A stretch of DNA of 20,811 nt from Betaproteobacteria bacterium (GCA_009922295.1 RFWA01000007.1:1-20811), one strand, 5' to 3'; positions 7,469-15,694 are shown, counted from the first letter of the stretch. Numbers and translations are program-made. Notes: generated by a model not told the origin, from the sequence alone.

Positions 7469-8449
7469 ATGAGCTTCATCTCTGTGCTGTTCGCTTTGCT
7501 GATTGAGCAGGCGCGGCCTCTCGGGCCAAGAAATCGTGCTCACGCGATGTTACGCGCTTGGGTGCGTTGGAGTGCCCGCAATTTTGATGCTGGTAAATCG
7601 TCTCATGGTTGGCTAACTTGGGGTTTTGCGGTGGGTGCGCCGTCGACAGCATCACTGGTCATTTATTGGCTGTTGGACGTTACGCTTGGCTGGGCAATGG
7701 CTTTGCTTTGGAGTGTGGCCGTCCTGTATGTCACGCTCGGGTTCCGGCAATTCAGTTTTCACTTCACCCAGATCAGGGATGCTTTGGCCGATGGAGACGA
7801 GGGGCTGGCCTGCGATCTACTTGCGAGATGGCAGCATATGGACGTACGCGAACTCCCGCACAGTGAGATCGTACGCAATGTTATTGAGCATTCCGTGATC
7901 GCGGCGCATCGCCACGTCTTTGGCGTGCTGGCCTGGTTTTCTGTTTTAGCGGCCTTTGGCTTTGGTCCCTCTGGCGCAGTGATGTACAGGGTTGGTGAAT
8001 TTGTCGCGCGTTATTGGCGGAACGACACCAAGCATCGTCATCAGCCGGTCAGTGAGGCGCTTCAGCAGACCGCTCGCAATGCCTGGCATTTGATCGACTG
8101 GGTTCCTGCGCGTATCACGGCAGTAAGTTTTGCAGTTGTCGGCAGTTTTGAGGAGGCCATGGATGGTTGGCGTCAGCATCAGCGACATCTCGATGATGAC
8201 AATGATGCCCTGATCCTTGCCGCCACAGCAGGCGCCGTGAATATTCAGCTTGGGAAAACCAGCGCGAACTTGAGCAAGGATGACGACAAACCGCCTGCAG
8301 AATCCACCACTGCGACCCCTGCAGGGCACAGCACTGGGCAAAACCCGGAGTTGGCCCACATGGCCGTTATAGTGGGTTTGGTTTGGCGGACGGTGGTGAT
8401 GTGGATCTTATTGTTGGCACTTTTGACGCTGGCCCGATTGCTTGGTTAG
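7469..8449 (+). CDS. CobD/CbiB-family membrane protein
   Basis: The product resembles the CobD/CbiB (adenosylcobinamide-phosphate synthase) family of inner-membrane proteins, of which some relatives have no proven role in cobalamin synthesis. The 326-residue protein starts MSFISVLFALLIEQARPL, the family's typical N-terminal membrane segment. A stretch RQFSFHFTQIRDALADGDEG resembles the CbiB segment that precedes the conserved helices. A soluble middle part and a C-terminal membrane helix (MAVIVGLVWRTVVMWILLLALLTL) follow. The ATG at 7469 is preferred over an upstream frame that overlaps the Nudix gene. A true CobD role would need cob genes nearby and there are none. The window does hold a B12-dependent operon about 7.5 kb away, but a link is speculation. 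Confidence 0.75.
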   Translation: MSFISVLFALLIEQARPLGPRNRAHAMLRAWVRWSARNFDAGKSSHGWLTWGFAVGAPSTASLVIYWLLDVTLGWAMALLWSVAVLYVTLGFRQFSFHFTQIRDALADGDEGLACDLLARWQHMDVRELPHSEIVRNVIEHSVIAAHRHVFGVLAWFSVLAAFGFGPSGAVMYRVGEFVARYWRNDTKHRHQPVSEALQQTARNAWHLIDWVPARITAVSFAVVGSFEEAMDGWRQHQRHLDDDNDALILAATAGAVNIQLGKTSANLSKDDDKPPAESTTATPAGHSTGQNPELAHMAVIVGLVWRTVVMWILLLALLTLARLLG

Positions 8450-8459
8450 TTACATCGTT

Positions 8460-9380
8460 TCAGTATCGCGCCAGACCGCTCAGTTCGGCGTGCAGATCGC
8501 TATAAATTTTATAGCGATTTAGGCTTACACCATGAGGGTTAGAGGCAGACTCTAGGGCGGAAATGACACTGCATCCCGGTTCATGCAGGTGACTGCAGTT
8601 GTAAAACTTGCAATCGCTGGAATGGGATTGCAGATCGGGCATGTAGTGCGCCAGCTTCGCTGGCTCGATATGGTTCAAGCCGAATTCTTGGAAGCCAGGT
8701 GAATCGATCAGTGCTGTTGTGTGTTGGTCATCGACCCAGTACCAAGTGGTCCGCGTGGTGGTGTGCTTGCCAGAATTCAGCGCTTGCGATATTTCACCTG
8801 TTTGCGCCAGAGCACCGGGCTTAAGTAGGTTGATCAAGGTGCTTTTCCCCGCGCCCGATGGCCCAAGAACCAGCGTGGTCTTACCCACGAAGACTTTCAA
8901 AAGAGCTGCATGCTCGGATTCGCTGGTAAGTCGAAGGGTCAACCTGAGGACTTGGTAGTTCATGCGCCGGTAGGGCTCCAGCCACCCCCAAGCTTGCGCG
9001 AATGGCTCAGTCAAGTCACTTTTGTTTAGCGCGATGATCGGCGTGATCCCAGCGGCCTCGGCTGCAATCAAAGCACGTGAGAGTTGGCTGCTGGAAAATG
9101 CGGGCTCGGCTGCAATCAGGATCAGTATTTGGTCTAGGTTCGCCGCAAACGATTTGGTTCGCATATCGTCCTGTCGGTAAAAGAGGTTCCGCCTAGCCTC
9201 AATCTTTTCAATCGTGCCTTCGTCGCTAGTGGCTTGCCAGAGTACTCTGTCCCCCACAACGCCCAGGCTTTTCTTGCCGCGTGAGTGGCAGATCAGTCGA
9301 TCACCGTCTGGCTTTTCGACCAGAAAGTGCCGGCCATGGTTGGCCACAATCAAACCCTTCGTCAACAGCGCTGCCGCCAT
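8460..9380 (-). CDS. rsgA: Ribosome small-subunit-dependent GTPase A
   Basis: RsgA is a circularly permuted GTPase that acts late in 30S assembly and during stress. In the 306-residue product the motifs appear in the permuted order. G4 NKSD (residues 119-122) comes first, then G1 GPSGAGKST (173-181), then G3 DSPG (226-229). A C-terminal zinc knuckle follows, C257-x4-C262-x-H264-x5-C270. An N-terminal OB fold precedes the GTPase domain. The ATG at 9380 is chosen because in-frame sequence upstream runs into the pterin dehydratase gene. It lies 25 nt past that gene's stop, with no clear ribosome binding site. The gene converges on the CobD-like gene with a 10-nt gap, and a strong inverted repeat lies in its 3' end. 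Confidence 0.94.
   Translation of the reverse strand: MAAALLTKGLIVANHGRHFLVEKPDGDRLICHSRGKKSLGVVGDRVLWQATSDEGTIEKIEARRNLFYRQDDMRTKSFAANLDQILILIAAEPAFSSSQLSRALIAAEAAGITPIIALNKSDLTEPFAQAWGWLEPYRRMNYQVLRLTLRLTSESEHAALLKVFVGKTTLVLGPSGAGKSTLINLLKPGALAQTGEISQALNSGKHTTTRTTWYWVDDQHTTALIDSPGFQEFGLNHIEPAKLAHYMPDLQSHSSDCKFYNCSHLHEPGCSVISALESASNPHGVSLNRYKIYSDLHAELSGLARY
8496..8518. repeat. Perfect 11-bp inverted repeat in the rsgA 3' end
   Basis: ATCGCTATAAA (8496-8506) is followed by one T and then TTTATAGCGAT (8508-8518). The arms are perfect. It lies inside rsgA codons and 47 nt after the stop of the convergent CobD-like gene, where it could act as an RNA hairpin in either direction. The GCTATAAA core also appears in the pit-TM2 gap. 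Confidence 0.85.
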
Positions 9381-9405
9381 CAGTGCAAGAGTGCCAAGTG
9401 CATGC

Positions 9406-9741
9406 TCATGACAGTAAGGCGTCCACTTGTGCTGCGCAGTCAAAGTCTGAGCTGGAGATGCCCAGCACATCATGGGTATTGAAGCGCACAACACATTGCC
9501 CGTGTTGCACCGATAACACAGGGTGATGGTCTTGGACGTGGGCAATTAGGGCAACCGCATTCACAAAGGCCATGGTCTCGTAGTAGTTGACAAATGAAAA
9601 CGTCTTTTCAATCGCCAGAGTAGGCCCATCCCCAGCCAGGCACCATCCCTCCATCTTTCCTAAATGGGTCACAAGTTCAGTGGCCGTCATGCTCCGTCGA
9701 CGCTCACTAGACCAGTCTTTTTTCTTCAGTGGAATCTTCAT
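9406..9741 (-). CDS. phhB: Pterin-4a-carbinolamine dehydratase
   Basis: The enzyme dehydrates 4a-hydroxytetrahydropterin and so recycles the pterin cofactor of aromatic amino acid hydroxylases. The 111-residue product has the family core, with the active-site HVQDHHPVLSV block followed by CVVRFNTHDVLGISSSD. Its ATG overlaps the stop of the M48 peptidase gene (ATGA), and rsgA starts 25 nt after its own stop, so the three genes are probably co-transcribed. No phenylalanine hydroxylase gene is in the window, so its partner is unknown. A wider role in pterin metabolism is possible. Confidence 0.93.
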   Translation of the reverse strand: MKIPLKKKDWSSERRRSMTATELVTHLGKMEGWCLAGDGPTLAIEKTFSFVNYYETMAFVNAVALIAHVQDHHPVLSVQHGQCVVRFNTHDVLGISSSDFDCAAQVDALLS

Positions 9742-11039
9742 GAAGTATTCGCGGTGGTGCGCCTAGAGAGATGGGCCAGGCGCTCCGAGGCCGGTGGATG
9801 CGAGTAATGAAATCGGGCGTAAATTGGGTCAGGCGTCAGTGTTGAAGCATTGTCGTCATACAGCTTGAGTAGCGCAGTAGCAAGGTCTTCGCCACTGGTA
9901 TGCGCAACTGCGTAGGCATCTGCCTGGAATTCGTCCCGGCGTGACATCCAGGATAGGAGCGGAGTTATAAAAAAACTGACTACCGGGACAGTCAACATGA
10001 ACAAAAGCACGGCTAGCCCATCGTTAGGGTTGCCCAGATTGGGTTGCACCCCCAGTCCAGCATAGAACCACAATTGTGTGGCAAGCCAACCCAGCATTGC
10101 GAACCCGGCTAGGCTTAGTGCAAAAAGAACGAGCATGCGCTGACGTATGTGGCGATGATTGAAATGCCCAAGCTCGTGCGCCAGCACAGCAGCGACCTCC
10201 TTTATTGACAGCTTGGCTAGTAGAGTGTCGTAAAACACAACCCGCTTGGCAGAGCCAAACCCAGTGAAATAAGCATTGCCATGGGCGCTGCGCTTGCTGC
10301 CGTCCATGACAAAAAGGCCTTTGCTTGCAAAACCACACTGTGTCATCAGACGCGTTACCGTCTCCTTGAGTGCCTGGTTTTCGAGGGGCGAGAAACGATT
10401 GAACAGTGGGGCAATAAAGGTCGGGAACAGCCACATCAGCAGTAGGTTTAATGCGACCCAGGCACCCCAAGCCCATGCCCACCACTGAGCGCCTGCGGCG
10501 CCCATCAACCACAGGATCAACCAGACGATTGGCAGTCCAATGGCCACACCGAGCAGACTCGATTTGATCAAATCCATAAGCCACAATTTCGGCGTTGTCT
10601 TGTTGAAGCCAAAGCGAGCCTCCAAAACAAACGTCTGATACAGCCCCAGGGGCAGGTCAATCGCGCTGTTGATTAGGATAAACGCCCCAAGCAGCGCCAA
10701 CTGTTGACCCATGCCACCATAGCCTAACCAATTCAGCAAGGCCTGATTCAGCGCAGACAGGCCGCCCAGTAGCGTCCAGCCCAGCAAGATTGCAGCGCCC
10801 AAGGCTATCTCCAGCAGCTCTAATCGCAATTTGGCGATGGTGTAGTCAGCCGCTTTTTGGTGCGACGTCAGGTTGACGATGTTTGAAAAGGCCATCGGAA
10901 CCTGGTGGCGATGGCCCGCAACATGGCGGATCTGTCGTGAGTTGAGCCAGAACTTCAACAACAAATTAACCAGCAGCAGGGCTGAGAAAACATAGGTGAG
11001 GTTGAGAGCCAAATTGGAGTCGGTGTTTGGAACTAGCAT
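9738..11039 (-). CDS. M48 family zinc metalloprotease (Ste24-like)
   Basis: This integral-membrane zinc endopeptidase resembles CAAX prenyl protease 1/Ste24. The 433-residue product has about seven hydrophobic segments. It carries the zinc site HELGH at residues 288-292 and the downstream Glu ligand in SRRDEFQADAYA (Glu370). Family stretches such as GLYQTFVLEARFGFNKTT and GNAYFTGFGSAKRVVFYDTLL are clear. The ATG at 11039 fits the family N-terminus, while upstream ATGs would overlap the divergent orn gene. Bacterial members take part in membrane protein quality control, but the substrate here is unknown. The gene is first in a minus-strand unit with phhB (4-nt overlap) and rsgA. Confidence 0.92.
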   Translation of the reverse strand: MLVPNTDSNLALNLTYVFSALLLVNLLLKFWLNSRQIRHVAGHRHQVPMAFSNIVNLTSHQKAADYTIAKLRLELLEIALGAAILLGWTLLGGLSALNQALLNWLGYGGMGQQLALLGAFILINSAIDLPLGLYQTFVLEARFGFNKTTPKLWLMDLIKSSLLGVAIGLPIVWLILWLMGAAGAQWWAWAWGAWVALNLLLMWLFPTFIAPLFNRFSPLENQALKETVTRLMTQCGFASKGLFVMDGSKRSAHGNAYFTGFGSAKRVVFYDTLLAKLSIKEVAAVLAHELGHFNHRHIRQRMLVLFALSLAGFAMLGWLATQLWFYAGLGVQPNLGNPNDGLAVLLFMLTVPVVSFFITPLLSWMSRRDEFQADAYAVAHTSGEDLATALLKLYDDNASTLTPDPIYARFHYSHPPASERLAHLSRRTTANTS

Positions 11040-11076
11040 TGAGCATGAGTTTAGGGCATCGGCGACAATTCCCGTC

Positions 11077-11664
11077 ATGGATTCAAATACCGATGTCATC
11101 AAGCAGCCGGCGCTGGCCAAGTCAGATCAAAATCTCGTGTGGCTGGATTGTGAGATGACAGGGTTGCATCCGGAGCATGACAGAATCATCGAAATCGCTG
11201 TCGTTGTGACCGGGCCTAGGCTCGAGCCCCGCATCGAGGGGCCTGTGCTTGTGATCCACCAAAGTGACGAACAGTTGGCCGGCATGGATGCTTGGAACCG
11301 GGGAACCCACGGCAAAAGCGGACTGATCGACAAGGTCAAAGGCTCTAGTTTGTCTGAACGGGAAGCACAGAAGATAATTTTAGACTTCTTGATGACTTAT
11401 CTCCCCCCCAAAGCAAGTCCGATGTGTGGCAACAGCATTGGCCAGGATCGGCGCTTTCTTGCGAAGTACATGCCCGATCTGGAAGCGTTTTTCCATTATC
11501 GAAATTTGGATGTCAGCACGCTCAAGGAGCTGGCTAAGCGGTGGCGTCCTGAGGTCTACAACTCATTCAAAAAGCAGCAGCGGCACACAGCGCTGGCTGA
11601 TGTGCAGGAGTCCATCGACGAGATGGAGCACTACCGAGAGCACTTTCTAAAGCTCGCCGCCTAA
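11077..11664 (+). CDS. orn: Oligoribonuclease
   Basis: This DEDDh 3'-5' exoribonuclease degrades 2-5-nt RNAs and dinucleotides such as pGpG, ending RNA turnover and c-di-GMP breakdown. The 195-residue product shows exonuclease motif I with D24 and E26 in LVWLDCEMTGL. Motif II lies around GNSIGQDRRFLAKYMP. The motif III His and Asp are in RHTALADVQESIDEMEHYREHF near the C-terminus. The ATG at 11077 matches the usual length. A longer in-frame extension would overlap the divergent peptidase gene. Only 37 nt separate the two divergent start codons, so each promoter must overlap the other's gene or transcript. Confidence 0.97.
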   Translation: MDSNTDVIKQPALAKSDQNLVWLDCEMTGLHPEHDRIIEIAVVVTGPRLEPRIEGPVLVIHQSDEQLAGMDAWNRGTHGKSGLIDKVKGSSLSEREAQKIILDFLMTYLPPKASPMCGNSIGQDRRFLAKYMPDLEAFFHYRNLDVSTLKELAKRWRPEVYNSFKKQQRHTALADVQESIDEMEHYREHFLKLAA

Positions 11665-11796
11665 GTCGCGTGTCTATTCCGTGGCATAATCGGGAGCTGC
11701 GTTGCGAGCTGTGACGCGTATTTGTGCATCTCCCTTCATTCACACGGCCTAAGCTAGTTTTGTTTTAGCAAAGCGGCTCTAAAAGGTCCCCGCCTC

Positions 11797-11859
11797 GACC
11801 GAGGTTTGCAACGGTCAATGCAGGTTTCGTTTGATGGTTGATGTTTTTTAACCATTGAC
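11797..11859 (+). promoter_or_regulatory. Structured leader of the DEAD-box helicase with alternative hairpins
   Basis: The 238-nt gap before the helicase contains three possible helices. A is GACCG (11797-11801) with CGGTC (11812-11816). B is GTCAATG (11814-11820) with CATTGAC (11853-11859). C is ATGGTT (11834-11839) with AACCAT (11850-11855). B shares bases with both A and C, so either A plus C or B can form, not both. The position fits a 5' UTR. No known riboswitch class was recognised. Confidence 0.45.
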
Positions 11860-11902
11860 GGAGCCATTGCCCCACAGGCACTGCTCGCGTGTGAGTAAAT
11901 TC

Positions 11903-13735
11903 ATGACTGACGCTTTTCAAGCGGCTGGCGATTCCTCGTCGGTCGAAGACTTTTCCATTAATTCTGAAGAGGCAAGCCCGAACGCCTTACAGTCACCCGA
12001 GGTCCTGGAAGCTGCTCCAAACGGCTTCTTAGCGTTTGGACTGGCTCCGGAGTTGATTCGTGCAGTGCAGGATCTGGGATTCACGCAGCCGACCACCGTC
12101 CAGCAAAAGACTATTCCGCTTGCTATGGAGGGGGTCGATGGGGCTCAACCGGGTACCCGCTTTGTGGACCTTATGGTCTCCAGCCAGACAGGTAGCGGCA
12201 AAACAGCTGCGTTTTTACTCCCGGTTTTGCATACCTTATTAACGCAGCAGGTCCGAGCTGAAGCCAAGGAGCGTGCAGATTTCGACTTGGCAGTGGCCGA
12301 CGCCCTGGCTAAGGGCGAGGCCCCACCAAAGCGCGGCAAACGCAAGGATCCAACCAATCCCCGTAATTTTTCAACCGTTGCCCCGGGCGCTCTCATTGTC
12401 TGTCCGACACGTGAGTTGGCGCAGCAAGTGGCGCACGATGCCATCGATTTGGTACAGCATTGCCGTGGCTTACGCATCGCCAACATCGTGGGTGGTATGC
12501 CCTACCAATTGCAGATAGCCAAACTCCAAAACGCCAACCTCGTGGTTGCAACGCCTGGTCGGCTGCTTGACCTGCAGCGGTCCATGCAAATCAAGCTGGA
12601 CCAAGTTCAGTTTCTGGTGGTTGATGAAGCCGACCGCATGCTTGATCTCGGTTTTTCGGATGATCTGGCTGAGATCAACCAACTGACTATTCAGCGTCAG
12701 CAGACCATGATGTTCAGTGCAACCTTTGCCCCCCGTATTCAGCAGCTTGCTGCCAGGGTCATGCGGGAGCCGCAGCGGATCACGATTGACTCACCCCAAG
12801 ACAAGCACGTGAATATCAAGCAGGTCTTGTTCTGGGCCGACAATGCGCAACACAAGCGCAAGCTGCTGGATCATTGGCTGCGCGACACCACGATCAACCA
12901 AGCCATTGTTTTCGCCAGTACCCAGATTGAATGCGACGGTTTGGCCAACGATTTGCAGCAGGATGGTTTTTCTGCGGTTGCTTTACACGGCGCGCTAAGC
13001 CAAGGCCTGCGTAATCGCCGGCTCATGGCCTTGCGGCAGGGGCAAGTACAAATTCTGGTTGCCACCGATGTCGCTGCACGTGGCATTGACGTGCCGACCA
13101 TCAGCCATGTGTTTAATTTCGGCTTGCCGATGAAGGCCGAGGATTACACGCACCGCATTGGTCGTACCGGTCGTGCCGGGCGCGACGGACTGGCCGTGAC
13201 GTTTGCCGAATTCCGTGACCGTCGCAAGATTTTTGATATTGAAGCCTACAGCCGGCAGCAGTTCAAGGCCGAAGTGATTCCTGGCCTCGAGCCGCAACAG
13301 CGGTTCCCGGATGCGCGTCCTAATTCGAATTTTGGCGGGCGGGACAGCCGTGGCAGCAGTGACCATCACTCGCGTGATCGCAAGTTCGGCGCGGGTCGCC
13401 CTGCTGGCTTTGGTGGTAATCGGCATGTAAGCTCAGACCGCAGCGCCAACGCCCCGCGTGATTTTGGTGCACCAGGATTCCCTGGGCAAGCTGTGGCCGG
13501 GTTTGGTCAGCGTGATGCTCGCCCGGCAGCGCCCCGCGACGGCTTCAGCTACGAACGCAAAGGTGGATTCAACGATCGCTTCGCGGGCGACCGGGCTCCG
13601 TCGGCCGTACCGCGTGACGACTTTGGCGCGCGCAAGCCGACCTTGAGCAAGCCGATGGGCGTCAAGCCCGGGAGCGGTGGGGGGAAGGTTTTTGTGCCCA
13701 GAGATGCAAAAAAGCGTTTGACGCGCAACGCCTGA
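11903..13735 (+). CDS. DEAD-box ATP-dependent RNA helicase (RhlE-like)
   Basis: An ATP-dependent RNA unwinding enzyme of this type may act in ribosome assembly, RNA decay or cold adaptation. The 610-residue product carries the full motif set: Q motif (LGFTQPTTVQQ), motif I SSQTGSGKT (93-101), PTRELAQQV, TPGRLLDL, DEAD (241-244), SAT (272-274), VATDVAARGIDV and HRIGRTGRAGRDG. An insertion of about 40 charged residues (118-160) lies between motifs I and Ia. The C-terminal 140 residues are low-complexity, rich in Gly, Arg, Asp and Phe with repeated RD and GFG-like elements, which suits RNA binding or condensate formation. The ATG at 11903 is chosen, but GTG 11891 and TTG 11855 are in-frame alternatives and no strong ribosome binding site settles it. 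The subfamily is tentative. Confidence 0.93.
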   Translation: MTDAFQAAGDSSSVEDFSINSEEASPNALQSPEVLEAAPNGFLAFGLAPELIRAVQDLGFTQPTTVQQKTIPLAMEGVDGAQPGTRFVDLMVSSQTGSGKTAAFLLPVLHTLLTQQVRAEAKERADFDLAVADALAKGEAPPKRGKRKDPTNPRNFSTVAPGALIVCPTRELAQQVAHDAIDLVQHCRGLRIANIVGGMPYQLQIAKLQNANLVVATPGRLLDLQRSMQIKLDQVQFLVVDEADRMLDLGFSDDLAEINQLTIQRQQTMMFSATFAPRIQQLAARVMREPQRITIDSPQDKHVNIKQVLFWADNAQHKRKLLDHWLRDTTINQAIVFASTQIECDGLANDLQQDGFSAVALHGALSQGLRNRRLMALRQGQVQILVATDVAARGIDVPTISHVFNFGLPMKAEDYTHRIGRTGRAGRDGLAVTFAEFRDRRKIFDIEAYSRQQFKAEVIPGLEPQQRFPDARPNSNFGGRDSRGSSDHHSRDRKFGAGRPAGFGGNRHVSSDRSANAPRDFGAPGFPGQAVAGFGQRDARPAAPRDGFSYERKGGFNDRFAGDRAPSAVPRDDFGARKPTLSKPMGVKPGSGGGKVFVPRDAKKRLTRNA

Positions 13736-13793
13736 CCTTGGCTACACCAACGCCATAGAGGGTTCCGACCATCCAGTTGAAAAAGGCCCGACG

Positions 13794-14798
13794 ATGACAA
13801 CGTTTGCAAGAGATTTTAAAAATCCGTTGCTGAAACGCCGTTTTGTCTTTCTGACCCTGCCTAATTATTCGCTGATTGCGCTGTCGACTGCCGTGGAAGC
13901 GCTGCGAATGGCCAACCGTGTCACGCAAGAAGATGTCTATCACTGGACTATTGCCAGCCTAGATGGGTCGCCACAGACGGCCAGCAGCGGCCTATGGATG
14001 TCGCCGACCCAGCCCATTGAGGCAATTGGGGAGGCAGACATCGTTTTTGTGTGCGGTGGTGTGGACGTCGAGCAGGCCGTAACATCTGATCTCCTTGCTG
14101 TTTTGCGTCGCCTGGCGCAGCACCATGTGGCCTTGGGCTCTCTTTGCACGGGCGGTTATGCGCTTGCAAAAGCTGGCTTGCTCGACAAATACAAGGCAGT
14201 TATCCATTGGGAAAACATGTCTGCGCTAAAAGAGCAGTTTCCGCGGGTGATTTTTTCGGATCAGCTCTTCGCTATCGACCGGGATCGTTACACCTGTTCG
14301 GGCGGCGTTGCACCGTTGGATCTGATGCTCAACATTATCAAAGACCAACTGGGGCGTGATATCGCCCCGATGATTTCAGAACAGTTCATTCTCGACCGAA
14401 TTCGCAATGATCAGGATCGCCAGCATGTGCCGCTGCAAGCGAGGGTGGGGCTTTTTCATGAAAACCTGATCGAGGCTGCCGCCTTGATGGAGAGCAACAT
14501 CGAGGAGCCTCTGTCGCTTGATGAGATTGCCGCCTTGGTCGGGGTCTCGCGCCGCCAGATCGAACGCCTGTTCAAGCGCTACGTCGGCGAGGTTCCGACC
14601 AAATATTACCTAGACATGCGGCTTCGTCGCGCCCGAACCTTGCTTTTGCAGACAGCGATGTCCATCATGGACATCGCTGTAGCCTGCGGGTTCCAGTCGC
14701 CACCGCATTTCTCTAAGTGTTATCGCAACCTGTTTGGCCACACACCCAGCGCCGAACGTCAACTTAGCCGACGTAGCATGCTAGGCGGCAAGACCTAG
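13794..14798 (+). CDS. GbdR/ArgR-like AraC-family regulator with DJ-1/PfpI-like sensor domain (GlxA family)
   Basis: This transcription regulator belongs to the GATase1-like AraC group, which includes GbdR (glycine betaine/dimethylglycine), CdhR (carnitine), SouR (sarcosine) and ArgR (arginine) of Pseudomonas. The 334-residue product has an N-terminal DJ-1/PfpI-like domain (about 14-190) with the elbow LCTGGYALAKAG (Cys118). A C-terminal AraC DNA-binding domain follows (about 225-325) with two helix-turn-helix units (SLDEIAALVGVSRRQIERLFKRY and MDIAVACGFQSPPHFSKCYRNLFG). The AVIHWEN stretch is shared with GbdR-type proteins as I recall them. It converges on purU and lies beside a corrinoid/THF methyl-transfer operon, so it probably controls that pathway. 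Tandem TGTCGC repeats in the purU-corrinoid gap are its likely targets. The ligand is not known from sequence. Confidence 0.88.
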   Translation: MTTFARDFKNPLLKRRFVFLTLPNYSLIALSTAVEALRMANRVTQEDVYHWTIASLDGSPQTASSGLWMSPTQPIEAIGEADIVFVCGGVDVEQAVTSDLLAVLRRLAQHHVALGSLCTGGYALAKAGLLDKYKAVIHWENMSALKEQFPRVIFSDQLFAIDRDRYTCSGGVAPLDLMLNIIKDQLGRDIAPMISEQFILDRIRNDQDRQHVPLQARVGLFHENLIEAAALMESNIEEPLSLDEIAALVGVSRRQIERLFKRYVGEVPTKYYLDMRLRRARTLLLQTAMSIMDIAVACGFQSPPHFSKCYRNLFGHTPSAERQLSRRSMLGGKT

Positions 14799-14801
14799 CA
14801 T
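14778..14801. terminator. Hairpin spanning the regulator's stop codon, between convergent genes
   Basis: ATGCTAGG (14778-14785) pairs perfectly with CCTAGCAT (14794-14801) around an 8-nt loop. The stop codon of the regulator lies inside the right arm, and the purU stop is 18 nt further on. No T-run follows on either strand, so it may be a 3'-end stabiliser or a weak bidirectional terminator rather than a standard one. Confidence 0.5.
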
Positions 14802-14818
14802 CATTGGCCGTCACTGCG

Positions 14819-15694
14819 CTAGCGGAACACCACCGTCTTGCTGCCATTCAAAAAGACTCGGCGCTCGATGTGAAATTTGACAGCCGATGCCAAAGCTCGG
14901 CACTCCGAATCGCGCCCGGCTGCCGCCAGTTTCTCAGGCGTAAAGGTGTGATCGACGCGTTCGACGATCTGCTCAATGATAGGCCCTTCGTCCAGATCTG
15001 CCGTCACATAGTGGGCAGTAGCGCCCGTCAACTTAACCCCGCGGGCATGGGCCTGATGGTAGGGCTTGGCGCCTTTGAATCCTGGCAGAAAGGAGTGGTG
15101 GATATTTATCGCTCGGCCACGTAGGCTTCGGCATAGGTCGTCAGAGAGCACCTGCATGTAGCGCGCCAGCACAACCAATTCGCTGTCGGTAGCTGACACG
15201 ATATCCAACAATTGTTGTTCTCGGCCTGCCTTGGTTTCGGGCGTGACGGGCAAGCAGACAAACGGGATGTTGTGCCCCTCAACCATAGGGCGCAGATCAG
15301 GATGGTTCGATACGACTGTGGTGATGTCCATCTTGAGTTCGCCTGTGCGATGGCGGTAAAGCAAATCGTTCAGACAATGGTCAAACTTGGAGACCATGAT
15401 CAGGACCCGAGGTTTTTTTTCGCCGTCATGAATTGCCCACTCCATGTCTTCCCGCTCAGCAACTTCGAGGAATTCAGTTTTCAGGGCCTCGAGCACGGGC
15501 GTCTGAACAGGGTCACCGTAAAAGCTCACCCGGACGAAAAAGCGGCCTGTCAACACGTCGTCAAACTGCTGCATGTCAGTGATGTAGCATTTTCGAGAGG
15601 CCAAGAAGCCCGAAACTGCCGCCACCGTACCCATGCGACTGTCGCAGGTGGCGTTCAAAATGTAGTGGGGTTTGCCTTCGAGAGGAACATTCAT
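14819..15694 (-). CDS. purU: Formyltetrahydrofolate deformylase
   Basis: PurU hydrolyses 10-formyl-THF to formate and THF. The 291-residue product has an N-terminal ACT domain (about 8-85; HYILNATCDSRMGTVAAVSGF) and a C-terminal formyltransferase fold. The catalytic Asn-His-Asp set is expected at N197 and H199 (INIHHSFLPGFKGAKPYHQA) and D235 (DLDEGPIIEQ). In Pseudomonas aeruginosa a purU paralogue (purU2) sits in the glycine betaine/sarcosine catabolic region under GbdR. Here the gene lies between a GbdR-like regulator and a divergent THF methyl-transfer operon. That context suggests a catabolic role: releasing surplus one-carbon units as formate and freeing THF. The ATG at 15694 opens with MNVPLEGKPHYILN. 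Confidence 0.95.
   Translation of the reverse strand: MNVPLEGKPHYILNATCDSRMGTVAAVSGFLASRKCYITDMQQFDDVLTGRFFVRVSFYGDPVQTPVLEALKTEFLEVAEREDMEWAIHDGEKKPRVLIMVSKFDHCLNDLLYRHRTGELKMDITTVVSNHPDLRPMVEGHNIPFVCLPVTPETKAGREQQLLDIVSATDSELVVLARYMQVLSDDLCRSLRGRAINIHHSFLPGFKGAKPYHQAHARGVKLTGATAHYVTADLDEGPIIEQIVERVDHTFTPEKLAAAGRDSECRALASAVKFHIERRVFLNGSKTVVFR

Noticed and set aside
7469..8449. CobD-like gene as part of a cobalamin pathway feeding the corrinoid operon
   Set aside because: It is the conserved neighbour of the rplS region in this group and has no cob genes beside it. The B12 link would be coincidence of distance.
9381..9545. N-terminal extension of rsgA upstream of 9380
   Set aside because: It overlaps phhB, and its sequence does not look like the RsgA OB-fold start.
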